Notes: generated by a model from the letters alone, not told the origin. A stretch of 64,000 bases of DNA from Tubulanus polymorphus (GCF_964204645.1 NC_134032.1:16554775-16618774); one strand, 5' to 3'; shown: positions 47,701 through 60,478, counted from the first letter of the stretch. Translations and numbers: made by a program.

Positions 47701-48009
47701 CAGTTCCACAGTTGTGTGTTAGAGTTAACTCTGAGTTAAAGGTAGTTCATTTTCAATGAGTTAACTCTTAGTTAAATCTGACTAAACTCAGAACTGTGGA
47801 ACTGGATCCTGATAATTTAATAATAATTTAACTGTAGTATTTAATACCTCAATTTGTTTAATGTTTGTTAATCTCATTTCTTCGAGTTGATTCTGTAATG
47901 TTCCATTTGCTTCTAATAAAGTTTTCCCGATCTGCGCAACTTTTATCACTTCATCCGACTTCTCTTCAAGTTCCGCTTCCAAAAGTTTTATCTTCTCGGT
48001 GTCCTCCAT
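38720..48009 (-). CDS. SPDL1: Spindly, dynein-dynactin adaptor at kinetochores (10 exons)
   Basis: Exons: 48009-47848, 47586-47410, 47316-47122, 46816-46667, 46574-46476, 46147-46037, 45886-45746, 39997-39891, 39775-39591, 39321-38720; 642 codons plus stop (human 605). Phases agree. The exon 7 donor (GTTGGT) is weak and chosen for phase. The product is almost entirely coiled coil. Diagnostic points are the N-terminal dynein light-intermediate-chain box region (KVAQIGKTLLEANGTLQNQL), the Spindly-box-like GNSLFSE|VEDRR across the exon 5/6 junction, LQLSESDK and IDELKLKYEPG near the end of the coils, and a C-terminal CKTQ that fits a CaaX box (vertebrate Spindly ends in a farnesylated CPQQ). The family recruits dynein-dynactin to kinetochores through the RZZ complex. 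The C-terminal tail has five PVTGQ-type decapeptide repeats. Intron 7 (39998-45745) holds a P450 gene and a 41-bp array. Confidence 0.92.
38800..38950 (-). repeat. In-frame 30-bp coding repeat in Spindly
   Basis: Five copies of a 30-bp unit encode SEEPVTGQSV or close variants (first copy LEEPVTGQ). The period keeps the frame, and the repeat lies in the disordered tail before the C-terminal CKTQ. Confidence 0.9.
39439..39546. repeat. (AGG)n microsatellite
   Basis: About 36 uninterrupted GGA triplets in Spindly intron 9, a long polypyrimidine tract in the sense of the transcript, 45 bases from the donor. Confidence 0.97.
39985..43135 (-). repeat. 41-bp minisatellite carrying the Spindly exon 8 splice acceptor
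   Basis: About 77 copies of a 41-bp unit (plus strand ATCATCAGTTCGACCAGTCT plus AAAGACAAGGAGAAAATACAT). In the sense of Spindly each unit reads TTTTCTCCTTGTCTTTAG followed by ACTGGTCGAACTGATGAT: a pyrimidine tract, an AG acceptor, and the first 18 bases of exon 8. Variants GTCTATAG and GTTTATAG... keep the AG. The first unit overlaps the true exon 8 border at 39997/39998. The frame from the true border is open (TGRTDDMVNFHQAF), while one extra unit would shift frame and meet a stop. Confidence 0.95.
43140..43740. other. Spindly intron 7 sequence without a recognised feature
   Basis: AT-rich DNA between the 41-bp array and the 3' end of the nested P450. Nothing else seen. Confidence 0.5.
43750..43755 (-). 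promoter_or_regulatory. Polyadenylation signal of the nested P450
   Basis: AATAAA on the minus strand about 65 bases past the stop at 43820. Confidence 0.6.
43820..45295 (-). CDS. Microsomal cytochrome P450, clan 2 (CYP1/CYP17/CYP21-like), intronless
   Basis: One uninterrupted frame of 491 codons from ATG 45295; an in-frame TTG seven codons upstream is not a start. Order of landmarks: membrane anchor (FINVFLLFSGSYILWLIY), proline hinge PPGPWGLPIIGHLP, C-helix WRLMKN, I-helix TAGFETTATV with Glu in the E-T-T form typical of CYP1/17/21, K-helix EVMR, PERF motif (RPERFLNPDG), and heme loop PFGAGIRKCPGENLA with the Cys ligand. All are intact, so it should be an active ER mono-oxygenase; the substrate is unknown. 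The gene lies wholly inside intron 7 of Spindly on the same strand and has its own TATA-like and polyadenylation signals. Lack of introns could mean retrotransposition of a processed transcript or an old intronless family; no poly(A) tail or target duplication was seen. Confidence 0.93.
   Translation of the reverse strand: MSSLFSDCDYLQFINVFLLFSGSYILWLIYNEYFRWYLPPGPWGLPIIGHLPALGKNAHLTFMKMRAKYGDVFRIRLGSFPTIVVNGDELIREVTNARVDDFAGRPGFYLFTLRDEGLSTGRYDDTWRLMKNVAVKSLHRFVNENHDLLTDEAERLVNAISRHDGQPFSPKMQIFTTAGSVLYQLCYGRGNDVNDDKVFKRIMDGSNEFIQFASAGNPVDVLPWLRYFMPWKTSAIREVMSLSNEISDEILANHEETFSANHIRDILDSYLALDYDKPGLSGVDKTRLGYTCYEFLTAGFETTATVSLWTLLYMVKHPDIQQKIYDEISDILGDSQAQVSDKSKLPFLEATITEVMRIRTPVTLALPHAAVRDSKIGGFDVPKGTVVLLNLYSLAQDESVWKDPHVFRPERFLNPDGRIDRKKCNLILPFGAGIRKCPGENLAKFELFVFLASILQKFEILPVPDVEYDMTPIHGLTDYPQIFNIIAKHRK
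45364..45371 (-). promoter_or_regulatory. TATA box of the nested P450
   Basis: TATAAAAC on the minus strand, 69-76 bases upstream of the ATG. It predicts a 5' UTR of about 40-45 nt and supports independent transcription inside the Spindly intron. Confidence 0.55.
45626..45651. mobile_element. Terminal fragment of a short foldback family
   Basis: CAGAACTGTGGAACTGGACC matches the right end of the element at 47696-47809. The preceding 80 bases (GTTAGTTCATTTTCAATG) match its interior, so this is a left-degenerate copy. Confidence 0.5.
45913..45957. repeat. (GCA/GCG)n trinucleotide repeat
   Basis: About 14 GCA and GCG triplets in Spindly intron 6, about 27 bases from the exon 7 acceptor. A similar GGCAGC tract lies at 31072-31112 in the CYP7/8-like intron 1. 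Confidence 0.85.
46829..46995. repeat. 13-bp minisatellite beside a splice acceptor
   Basis: About 13 copies of AACATCCTCAACC/CACC with CCA spacing begin 13 bases from the acceptor of Spindly exon 4 (intron 3). Frames in three registers across it are artefacts. Confidence 0.9.
47696..47809. mobile_element. 114-bp foldback / MITE-like element
   Basis: Perfect 18-bp inverted ends: GGATCCAGTTCCACAGTT on the left and AACTGTGGAACTGGATCC on the right. The interior repeats GAGTTAACTC. It sits in Spindly intron 1. Partial copies occur at 45560-45651 and as CCTGAACTGTGGAACTGGGT at 21632-21670 in SHPRH intron 2. Confidence 0.75.
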
Positions 48010-48651
48010 CTCTGCTTACCACCGCTGCTGCTGTCCGTCTGTGCTGGATGGGAGAAGGCCGGGTCCAGTTTTATCAATCAGCCACTTTCTATCTGAAAAA
48101 CAGCACCTGTGATCTTTTATAGAGGCGTTTCTCATTATGGTAGAGCTGTGCAGTGAGGGGTGAGAGCTGTGCGGTGTGAGGGGTGAGAGGGGTCGGTGTG
48201 AAGTTTAGGGGACGAAAACTCACCAAATTCGGACCGAAATTCTTTTTAAAATAAGCGCTACATCGCAACGACCTTGGTATAAAACCCTAACCCTAATCTG
48301 CGAATTTGGTCGAATAAGTCCATAACCGCGATTTACTGAAGAGTCTATTTGGTTGGCCGACTACGAAATCTAGGGTTAGGGTTAGAAGTGAAGTCACGTG
48401 TTTAGGCTAGGATTAGAGTTAGGGTTAAGAACTATACCAACGAAATGAGCCCTGACAAAACTGCAAGACGAAACGTCGGATGTATTTATTGAAAGAAAAT
48501 ATCTTCAAGATGATTGCACAGAACCTAATTTTCACTTAAATAGAATATATTTTCTCAGATTCTAATGGCAGATAATCTATTGATTTAAAAGTTATAGAGT
48601 TTATAGCGGGTATTGTTTCAGGTGTATGAGTTCTGTATATACGGTTTCAAT
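48010..48651. promoter_or_regulatory. Divergent promoter region between Spindly and EMC3
   Basis: The two coding starts lie 642 bases apart, head to head. The spacer has TTAGGG-type runs in opposite directions (CCCTAACCCTAA at 48285 and GGGTTAGGGTTAG at 48373, GTTAGGGTTAAG at 48417). TTTCAGGTGTATGAG just before the EMC3 ATG could be a 5' UTR acceptor. No TATA motif is evident. Confidence 0.5.
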
Positions 48652-50753
<2,102 letters not shown>

Positions 50754-51062
50754 AATTCACATTTCACAAGTTACTTTAAAATCACCTGAAATTGTGTGTT
50801 TAACTTAAAATCGTAAATGAATTGTGTTCTCTACTGAGAGAGGGGGAAAATACTGTCACTATTACAGTTAAACCATTTCAGTTTTTATTGTTTGGTTTAA
50901 TTATAACAGTAAATGAAGTCATGGGTTCCTCGAGTCAGGGTTCCTCGAGTCGGGGTTCCTCGAGTCTGTGTTCCTCGTGTCAGGGTCCCTCTAGTGGAAG
51001 GTAACGGTATCAATGATTTCCTCACGTTTTGCTATTTATTTATGTCGATTTGTATGTAATGA

Positions 51063-51068
51063 AATAAA
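51063..51068 (+). promoter_or_regulatory. Polyadenylation signal of EMC3
   Basis: AATAAA about 310 bases after the EMC3 stop codon and just before the large minisatellite. A short TTCCTCGAGTC(A/G)GGG tandem repeat lies in the 3' UTR at 50925-50995. Confidence 0.6.
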
Positions 51069-51087
51069 CAAGTGCATTGTCTAAATT

Positions 51088-53280
51088 CTGTGTGTCAATT
51101 AGAATGAGGTCTCTTGGAGCCGGTATCTGTCAATTAGAGTGAGGTCTGTTGGAGCCGGTATCTGTCAATTAGAACGAGATCTGTTGGAGCCGGTATCTGT
51201 TAATTAGAATGAGGTCTCTTGGAGCCGGTATCTGTCAATTAGAATGAGGTCTCTTGGAGCCGGTATCTGTCAATTAGAACGAGATCTGTTGGAGCCGGTA
51301 TCTGTTAATTATTAGAATGAGTTCTGTTGGAGCCGGTATCTGTCAATTAGAATGAGATCTGTTGGAGCCGGTATCTGTCAATTAGAATGAGTTCTGTTGG
51401 AGGAGCCGGTATCTGTCAATTAGAATGAGTTCTGTTGGAGGAGCCGGTATCTGTCAATTAGAATGAGTTCTGTTGGAGGAGCCGGTATCTGTCAATTAGA
51501 ATGAGATCTGTTGGAGCCGGTATCTGTCAATTAGAATGAGTTCTGTTGGAGGAGCCGGTATCTGTCAATTAGAATGAGGTCTGTTGGAGCCGGTATCTGT
51601 CAATTAGAACGAGATCTGTTGGAGCCGGTATCTGTTAATTAGAATGAGGTCTCTTGGAGCCGGTATCTGTCAATTAGAACGAGATCTGTTGGAGCCGGTA
51701 TCTGTCAATTAGAATGAGTTCTGTTGGAGGAGCCGGTATCTGTCAATTAGAACGAGATCTGTTGGAGCCGGTATCTGTTAATTATTAGAATGAGTTCTGT
51801 TGGAGCCGGTATCTGTCAATTAGAACGAGATCTGTTGGAGCCGGTATCTGTTAATTATTAGAATGAGTTCTGTTGGAGCCGGTATCTGTCAATTAGAATG
51901 AGATCTGTTGGAGCCGGTATCTGTCAATTAGAATGAGGTCTGTTGGAGGAGCCGGTATCTGTCAATTAGAATGAGTTCTGTTGGAGGAGCCGGTATCTGT
52001 CAATTAGAATGAGTTCTGTTGGAGGAGCCGGTATCTGTCAATTAGAGTGAGGTCTGTTGGAGCCGGTATCTGTCAATTAGAATGAGGTCTGTTGGAGGAG
52101 CCGGTATCTGTCAATTAGAATGAGTTCTGTTGGAGGAGCCGGTATCTGTCAATTAGAGTGAGTTCTGTTGGAGGAGCCGGTATCTGTCAATTAGAATGAG
52201 ATCTGTTGGAGCCGGTATCTGTCAATTAGAGTGAGGTCTGTTGGAGCCGGTATCTGTCAATTAGAATGAGTTCTGTTGGAGGAGCCGGTATCTGTCAATT
52301 AGAACGAGATCTGTTGGAGCCGGTATCTGTTAATTAGAATGAGTTCTGTTGGAGGAGCCGGTATCTGTCAATTAGAATGAGTTCTGTTGGAGGAGCCGGT
52401 ATCTGTCAATTAGAATGAGTTCTGTTGGAGGAGCCGGTATCTGTCAATTAGAATGAGTTCTGTTGGAGGAGCCGGTATCTGTCAATTAGAATGAGGTCTG
52501 TTGGAGCCGGTATCTGTCAATTAGAATGAGTTCTGTTGGAGGAGCCGGTATCTGTCAATTAGAATGAGTTCTGTTGGAGGAGCCGGTATCTGTCAATTAG
52601 AACGAGATCTGTTGGAGCCGGTATCTGTCAATTAGAATGAGGTCTGTTGGAGGAGCCGGTATCTGTCAATTAGAATGAGTTCTGTTGGAGGAGCCGGTAT
52701 CTGTCAATTAGAATGAGGTCTGTTGGAGCCGGTATCTGTCAATTAGAATGAGTTCTGTTGGAGGAGCCGGTATCTGTCAATTAGAATGAGTTCTGTTGGA
52801 GGAGCCGGTATCTGTCAATTAGAACGAGATCTCTTGGAGCCGGTATCTGTCAATTAGAATGAGGTCTGTTGGAGCCGGTATCTGTCAATTAGAATGAGTT
52901 CTGTTGGAGGAGCCGGTATCTGTCAATTAGAATGAGTTCTGTTGGAGCCGGTATCTGTCAATTAGAATGAGATCTGTTGGAGCCGGTATCTGTCAATTAG
53001 AGTGAGGTCTGTTGGAGCCGGTATCTGTCAATTAGAATGAGTTCTGTTGGAGCCGGTATCTGTCAATTAGAACGAGATCTGTTGGAGCCGGTATCTGTCA
53101 ATTAGAATGAGGTCTGTTGGAGGAGCCGGTATCTGTCAATTAGAATGAGTTCTGTTGGAGGAGCCGGTATCTGTCAATTAGAATGAGGTCTGTTGGAGCC
53201 GGTATCTGTCAATTAGAATGAGTTCTGTTGGAGGAGCCGGTATCTGTCAATTAGAATGAGTTCTGTTGGAGGAGCCGGTA
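51088..53280. repeat. 35/38-bp minisatellite, about 60 copies
   Basis: Unit TCTGTCAATTAGAATGAGAT plus CTGTTGGAGCCGGTA (35 bp). Length variants gain GGA (GGAGGAGCC) or ATT (TTAATTATTAG), giving 38 bp. Variant order shows higher-order blocks, for example repeated GAACGAGAT units followed by TTAATT units. Confidence 0.95.
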
Positions 53281-53500
53281 ATGACGACTTGATGGAAACA
53301 ATTTAATTGACTAATGCTTGTACATGTAGCTGCATTACATCGCTCTTAAATTTCTTTTCTTTTTAAATCTCTTTTAACCGGAAGATGGCGCATGTGAAAT
53401 CGGGTGCACCATGCAAACTTTTGTATTTGTCAATTCAAGAAATTTGATAGTTCAGCGAAATTCCAATAGATGGCAAAAACATCGTTAATCAGCCTAATCT
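53281..53500. other. Unassigned sequence
   Basis: Non-repetitive. The segment at 53385-53475 resembles 15035-15140 (CAGCGAAATTCCAATAGATGG against CAGCAAAATTCCAATAGATGG), so the neighbouring dispersed element reaches into it. Confidence 0.4.
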
Positions 53501-53954
53501 GGGACAACCCTGTACATCCTCTAAACAGCATCAGGACCACTTTGAATCACTATCAGTAATTACTGGGTTCGACCGGGGGGCATTAGTATAATTACTGGGT
53601 TCGAACCCGGTACACCCCTGTACATCCTCTATTCAGCATCAGGACCACTCTGAATCACTAATTACTGGCTTCGGACCCGATACACCCCTGTACATCCTCT
53701 ATACAGCATCAGGACCACTTTGAATCACTAATTACTGGGTTCGAACCCGGGAAACCCCTGTACATCCTCTATTCAGCTTCAGGACCACTCTGAATCAGTG
53801 TCAGTAATTACTGGTTCTCGAACCCGGGACACCCTGTACATCCTTTATTCAGCATCAGGATCACTCTGAATCAGTATTAGAAATTACTGGGTTCAGACCA
53901 GGCCACCCCTGTTCATCCTCTATTCAGCATCACTTTTGTGGATATAAACAATTC

Positions 53955-54117
53955 ACCGTATGGTGCTGCCGCTATGCTCATCGTTAGCGGGATTTTCATA
54001 CACTAACGTAAATCAACTCTGGCAAGCTAGGGTTACGCAGGGTACATCGATTGCCAGAGGTAACTTTAATTAGTGTATGAAAATTCCGCTAACGATGAGC
54101 ATAGCGGCAGCACCGTA
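53955..54117. mobile_element. Foldback / MITE-like element, copy 2
   Basis: Same family as 37905-38073: left end ACCGTATGGTGCTGCCGCTA, right end GCATAGCGGCAGCACCGTAC, with inner CTCTGGCAA and TTGCCAGAG arms. Confidence 0.8.
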
Positions 54118-54478
54118 CTGTCGTGACACCCCCGTACCTCCTCTATTCAGCATCGGGACCACTCTGAATCAGTATCAGTAATTACTTCGTTCGAACCCGG
54201 GAAACCCCTGTACATCCTCTATTCAGCTTCAGGACCACTCTGAATCAGTGTCAGTAATTACTGGGTTCCAACCCGGGGCACCCCTGAACAGTCTATTCAG
54301 CTTCAGGACCACTCTGAATCAGGGTCAGTAATTACTGGGTTCCAACCCGGGGCACCCCTGAACATCCTCTATTCAGCTTCAGGACCACGCTGAATCAGTA
54401 TCAGTAATTACTGGGTTCAGACCAGGCCACCCCTGTCCATCCTCTATTCAGCATCACTTTTGTGGATATAAACAATTA

Positions 54479-54643
54479 ACCGTATGGTGCTGCCGCTATG
54501 CTCATCGTTAGCGGGATTTTCATACACTAACGTAAATCAATTCTGGCAAGCTAGGGTTACGGAGGGTACATCGATTGCCAGAGGTAACTTTAATTAGTGT
54601 ATGAAAATTCCGCTAACGATGAGCATAGCGGCAGCACCGTACG
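54479..54643. mobile_element. Foldback / MITE-like element, copy 3
   Basis: Nearly identical to copy 2, including about 20 bases of shared left flank. It probably arose by duplication of the surrounding segment, not by a separate insertion. Confidence 0.8.
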
Positions 54644-54840
54644 GCCGGGAAACCCCTGTACATCCTCCATTCAGCATCAGGATCACATTCTGAATCAGTG
54701 TCAGTAATTACTGGGTTTGAACCCAGGACACCCCTTTACATCGTTATTCAGCTTCAGTACCACTCTGAATCAGTATCAGTAATAACCGGGTTTGAACATG
54801 GGAAACATCCTCTATTTCAGCATCAGAAGTAATTACTGAA

Positions 54841-56230
54841 AAGCTTGTACCTGTGACACCTATTTTCAATGAGTATTCCACCATCGATGGAATCAGTGTC
54901 CACTGCAGATTGATACTGCTAAATGAAATTCTTTAAGACTGATGGGATCCTAATAATTAAGTAAATAGAGTCTCATTACTCTAAGTCGGCGAGTTGCAGT
55001 AAAACGTAGCTCATGCAGGTTTTAATCTGCTGCCTGCCGTACCACAGACCTTGAATAGCAGACACATCTGAAAGGGATCGGTGTCAAGGTGTGTTTGAAG
55101 AGTGACGTAGTAAGTGACAGTAGCAAAGTCTAAACGGGCGTCTCAATGGTATGGGTTGGTACTGAAGCATTCTCAGATAGGGCAGTGCCAGACTGCAGAT
55201 CGGTACATGCATTAAGGTAACTTTGGAGTAATTCAAAGTTGTAAAATAAAGAAAGTCTCTACCACATTGAGAGTGGTTTGAAACTCAATGGAACCTTCCT
55301 GTTAAACACGAATCTTAAGGGCAAAAGTGAAATTGCCATACATGTAATAATTAGGTTTCAGATTATCCCGAAATCTGGATTGATATAGATATTTTAACTG
55401 GGACAAGCTACTAACAGAATCGTATTAATGAGGTTTAACTGTACTCTAATTTCATTTAATTCACTTCCGGAGCAAAAATAATCCATGTACAATAGACTTC
55501 TAACTGGAATCAATTAAGACAAGGTGATAGTTCTAGTCACCTGTAGACAATAGAACTTCAATGCAATAGTTCCATGTATTTATGTCTGGGTTGGTGTAAG
55601 CTTAGAGAATGATTACTCCAATATGTAAATAACTAGACTTGAAATGATTCCAGTTAACAGAGAGTCCACTGTACATTATATGAAGAAAAAGTAACACATA
55701 TAATATGTAGCGAACAACTGACCACTAATGATACTGATGTTACAACAACTAGTGGTTAGTAGTTCAAATGGTATTCATAAACAATAGTTCAACAGATAAT
55801 CAAACACCATAAAATCAATGTATTCATCAATATCATAATCAAACAAGTCAAGAGCAAACTGAGTATCTTGAGTTAAGAGTTTAACATCCTCAGAATGAGA
55901 TGCAACATAAAAACAATCATTTTAAAGAAATAAATGTATTTACAAAAACAAACGCAAAGTCATAAGTACATAATCTCCACATATACAGTGCATTCATTCA
56001 TAACTGTAACAAAACTCTAAACCAAAGTTTGACATCCTCAATTATCATTTATAAAATAATTTAACCAGCACAACAAAAACAAGAGAAGCCCTTTGAAATG
56101 TATGCATTAAAAACGCAAAGTCGCAGCACATCAGTAATTAATAACCCACAATCAGATTCAACAACAAACCAGCCAATCAAACCATCAATTCATATTTATT
56201 TTTCAATAGATGTACAATGTGTATTTACAT
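54841..56230. other. Unassigned sequence
   Basis: AT-rich, non-repetitive, with no frame longer than about 60 codons and no recognised domain. The segment at 56140-56245 (ATAACCCACAATCAGATTCA ...) is the reverse complement of 37318-37444, so a dispersed repeat or inverted duplication joins the two places. Confidence 0.5.
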
Positions 56231-56254
56231 TCAACCTATACTGAAGCAATCAGC

Positions 56255-56640
56255 CTCAGAGAAATTGGTTGGCACCTCTTGAACTACGATAACTCGCGGT
56301 AACAAACACTGAAAGTCCCGCTTTGATGGAGAAATTGGTCGGCATCTCTGGAACTACCGACAACTCGCGGTAACAAACACTGAAAGTCCCGATTTGACGG
56401 AGAAATTGGTCGGCATCTAAGGAACTGCGCTAACTTGCGGTAACAAACACTGAAAGTCCCGATTTGACGGAGAAATTGGTCGGCATCTAAGGAACTGCGC
56501 TAACTTGCGGTAACAAACACTGAAAGTCCCGATTTGACAGAGAAATTGTTCGGCATCTCTGGAACTACGATAACTCGCGGTAACAATCACTGAGAGTCCC
56601 AAATTGACGGGGAAATTGGTCGGCATCTCTGATTTGATCT
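56255..56640. repeat. Tandem repeat of about 78 bp
   Basis: Five units containing GAGAAATTGGTCGGCATCTC, GGAACTAC, AACTCGCGGTAACAAACACT and GAAAGTCCCGATTTGACGG. A related single unit lies at 57290-57345. Confidence 0.88.
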
Positions 56641-57965
56641 TTTCCAGTCGTCTGATATTCTACAGCCAACCACAAGCTCAATACATGTGCTACAATGTGA
56701 AAACACAAAATATGAATAATGATATCATTTTTGAGACTTCTTCAAAAATATATTTCAATCATACCTGCTTTTTAGTCGATTCAGACACATGACTCTTAGG
56801 TTATTCATGGGGAAATTGATCTGCATCATCGGTATCGTTTCCATCTTGATATCTGATATTGTTTGACGAATAACTCAATACTAACTACAACAACAATGTA
56901 CTAAATAAACTATGATTTTCATTTATAACTCTTCATAAAAACAAAATTCATCAAATTTCAATTTTACCTGATTTATAGTCAATTCAGATTCATGACTCGG
57001 ACCTTGACGAATTTGCTCAATTCTTCCTGAACTCTGATGTTTTCCTTTTCTCTGGTTTTGAGCATCTCTTACAACAACAGTCCACTAACTACAACAAAAA
57101 TACATAAAAGTAACCAGTTCCAATGAGTCGACTGTTCCTGCAAAGAAATTCATAAGTTCAATTTTACCTGATTCATAGTCAATCTAGACACATGACTTAG
57201 AAGAGAAATTTCTCAGAACTTCAGTAACTTTTCGTATCTTCTTGAACTTTCTGTTTGATGTGGAGATTCCCAGAGTACTTCGATTTCTGCGTACAAACAC
57301 TGAAAGAAGTTCCGAATTGATGGAGAAATTTGTCAGCATCTCTGATCTGATTCCTGTCGTCTGACAATTTATGGCCAACCACAAGCTCAATACTACAATG
57401 ATATAACACAAAATATGAATAATGATATCATTTTTGAGACTCTTCTTCAAAATAAATTTCAATTATACCTGATTTATAGTCAATTCAGATTCATGACTCG
57501 GACCATGAGGAATTTGCTCAACACTTCCTGAACTCTGATGTTTCCTTTCCTCTGGTTTTGAGCGTTTCTAACAACAACAGTCCACTGGCTACAACAAAAA
57601 TACATAAAATAAATGTAACCATCTTCTTTAAGTCGACTGTTCCTGCAAAGAAGTTCATATCAAGTATAATTTTACCTGATTCATAGTCAATTCAGACTCA
57701 TGACACCTTAAATATATCTCAACGACGACTTGAACAATCCTGGATGTTTCCTGTCAATCGTTTGGTATTTTGTACTTGATGACCAAATCGATACACGCTA
57801 CAACAGGGAAATATGAAATACATGTAATACTAACTTTCAGTCCTAGTTGAGAACATTCTTATCTACAAATAAATTTATAGCAATTTATACTATACCTGAT
57901 TTATAGTCTTTACTTAGTGAAATTTCTAAGAACCTCAGGAACTTTCAGTATCATCTTGAACTTTC
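56640..57965 (-). pseudogene. Duplicated exon-like modules, mostly degenerate
   Basis: About six minus-strand modules of 200-300 bp end in the same donor-like border, TGAATTGACTATAAATCAG|GTA (at 57894, 57676, 57469, 57168, 56968, 56763). Two are open with GT-AG borders and phase 0 on both sides. 57750-57676 gives 25 codons ending CHESELTMNQ. 57567-57469 gives 33 codons starting KRSKPEERKHQSSG and ending SHESELTINQ. The module at 56968 has a one-base insertion relative to its sister, and those at 57168 and 57894 meet stops. I do not recognise the peptide. Confidence 0.4.
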
Positions 57966-57970
57966 TGTTT

Positions 57971-57987
57971 GGGGGGGGGGGGGGGGG
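57971..57987. repeat. Poly(G) tract
   Basis: 17 consecutive G. A comparable run lies near 36742-36753. Length may be unreliable in the assembly. Confidence 0.9.
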
Positions 57988-58199
57988 TTGTGGTGTGGAG
58001 ATTCCTCAGTGGAGTACCTCAGATTTCTATTGACAACAGACACCAATCCAACACTTCTCTTTCTGGTACTTTCATCTTTCTCTTTCCTCTCGTTTTTTAC
58101 AAATTGATATTCAATTATTTTACATTTTGATATTTTTAGCATCATAAAATGTTTTTCTTTACATCATCGTTATTTGAGATAGATACAAATAATACGTTT

Positions 58200-60478
58200 C
58201 CTAACGTACCTCAATTTTAATCTAACAGCTGATTGTAAATTCTCTCCACACACAAAGATGGCATGAGAGATTGTACAAGGATAGATACAAATAATACGTT
58301 ATTGATATATATTACAATATATACAAAGAACCAACACCAGCCACATTTCAATGATTCAACCACCACAAAGCTATCGATGGATAGCTGTTTTGAATATTTA
58401 TACATTTAAAATTGTAAAGTCGTAATAAGGACGATCAGGAAACATAATCAATCCCAATTCACCGACATATATTACAATATATACACAGAACCAACACCAG
58501 CGACATTTCAATGATTCAACCACCACAAAGCTATCGATGGATAGCTGTTTTGAATATTTATACATTTAAAACGTAAAGTCGTAATGAGGACGATCAGGAA
58601 ACATAATCAGTCCCAATTCACCGATATATATTACAATATATACACAGAACCAACATCAGCGACATTTCAATGATTCAACCACCACAAAGCTATCGATGGA
58701 TAGCTGTTTTGAATATTTATACATTTAAAACGTAAAGTCGCAATAAGGACGATCAGGAAACATAATTAGTCCCAATTCACCGACATATATTACAATATAT
58801 ACACAGAACCAACACCAGCGACATTTCAATGATTCAACCACCACAAAGCTATCGATGGATAGCTGTTTTGAATATTTATACATTTAAAACGTAAAGTCGC
58901 AATAAGGACGATCAGGAAACATAATCAGTCCCAATTCACCGACATATATTACAATATATACACAGGACCAACACCAGCGACATTTCAATGATTCAACCAC
59001 CACAAAGCTATCGATGGATAGCTGTTTTGAATATTTATACATTTAAAACGTAAAGTCGCAATAAGGACGATCAGGAAACATAATCAGTCCCAATTCACCG
59101 ACATATATTACAATATATACACAGAACCAACACCAGCGACATTTCAATGATTCAACCACCACAAAGCTATCGATGGATAGCTGTTTTGAATATTTATACA
59201 TTTAAAACGTAAAGTCGCAATAAGGACGATCAGGAAACATAATCAGTCCCAATTCACCGACATATATTACAATATATACACAGAAGCAACACCAGCGACA
59301 TTTCAATGATTCAACCACCACAAAGCTATCGATGGATAGCTGTTTTGAATATTTATACATTTAAAACGTAAAGTCGCAATAAGGACGATCAGGAAACATA
59401 ATCAGTCCCAATTCACCGACATATATTACAATATATACACAGAACCAACACCAGCGACATTTCAATGATTCAACCACCACAAAGCTATCGATGGATAGCT
59501 GTTTTGAATATTTATACATTTAAAACGTTAAGTCGCAATAAGGACGATCAGGAAACATAATCAGTCCCAATTCACCGACATATATTACAATATATACACA
59601 GAACCAACACCAGCGACATTTCAATGATTCAACCACCACAAAGCTATCGATGGATAGCTGTTTTGAATATTTATACATTTAAAACGTAAAGTCGCAATAA
59701 GGACGATCAGGAAACATAATCAGTCCCAATTCACCGACATATATTACAATATATACACAGAACCAACACCAGCGACATTTCAATGATTCAACAACCACAA
59801 AGCTATCGATGGATAGCTGTTTGAATATTTATACATTTAAAACGTAAAGTCGCAATAAGGACGATCAGGAAACATAATCAATCCCAATTCACCGACATAT
59901 ATTACAATATATACACAGAACCAACACCAGCGACATTTCAATGATTCAACCACCACAAAGCTATCGATGGATAGCTGTTTTGAATATTTATACATTTAAA
60001 ACGTAAAGTCGCAATAAGGACGATCAGGAAACATAATCAGTCCCAATTAACTAATATATATTACAATATATACACAGAACCAACACCAGCGACATTTCAA
60101 TGATTTAACCACCACAAAGCTATCGATGGATAGCTGTTTTGAATATTTATACATTTAAAACGTAAAGTCGTAATGAGGACGATCAGGAAACATAATCAGT
60201 CCCAATTCACCGATATATATTACAATATATACACAGAACCAACACCAGCCACATTTCAATGATTCAACCACCACAAAGCTATCGATGGATAGCTGTTTTG
60301 AATATTTATACATTTAAAACGTTAAGTCGCTATAAGGACGATCAGGAAACATAATCAGTCCCAATTCACCGACATATATTACGATATATACAATGTACCA
60401 ACACCAGCGACGTTTCAATGATTCAACCACCACAAAGCTATCGATGGATAGCTGTTTTGAATATTTATACATTTAAAA
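58200..60478. repeat. Satellite A, 159-bp unit, first block
   Basis: About 14 copies with a spacing of 159-160 bp measured between successive CATTTCAATG sites. Each unit includes AGCTATCGATGGATAGCT, an inverted repeat with 7-bp arms, and TATATTACAATATATA, also self-complementary. Copies in the middle are nearly identical; edge copies are more diverged. Confidence 0.95.

Larger units (their letters stand above)
53500..54840. repeat. B-box-like 76-bp repeat family, locus 3
   Basis: More than ten units of the family with GGGTTCGAACCCGGGAC, CCCCTGTACATCCTCTATTC, AGCATCAGGACCACTCTGAA and TCAGTAATTACT. A stretch of roughly 520 bp, including the foldback element and its CACTTTTGTGGATATAAACA flank, is present twice (about 53910-54120 and 54430-54645). 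Confidence 0.85.
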
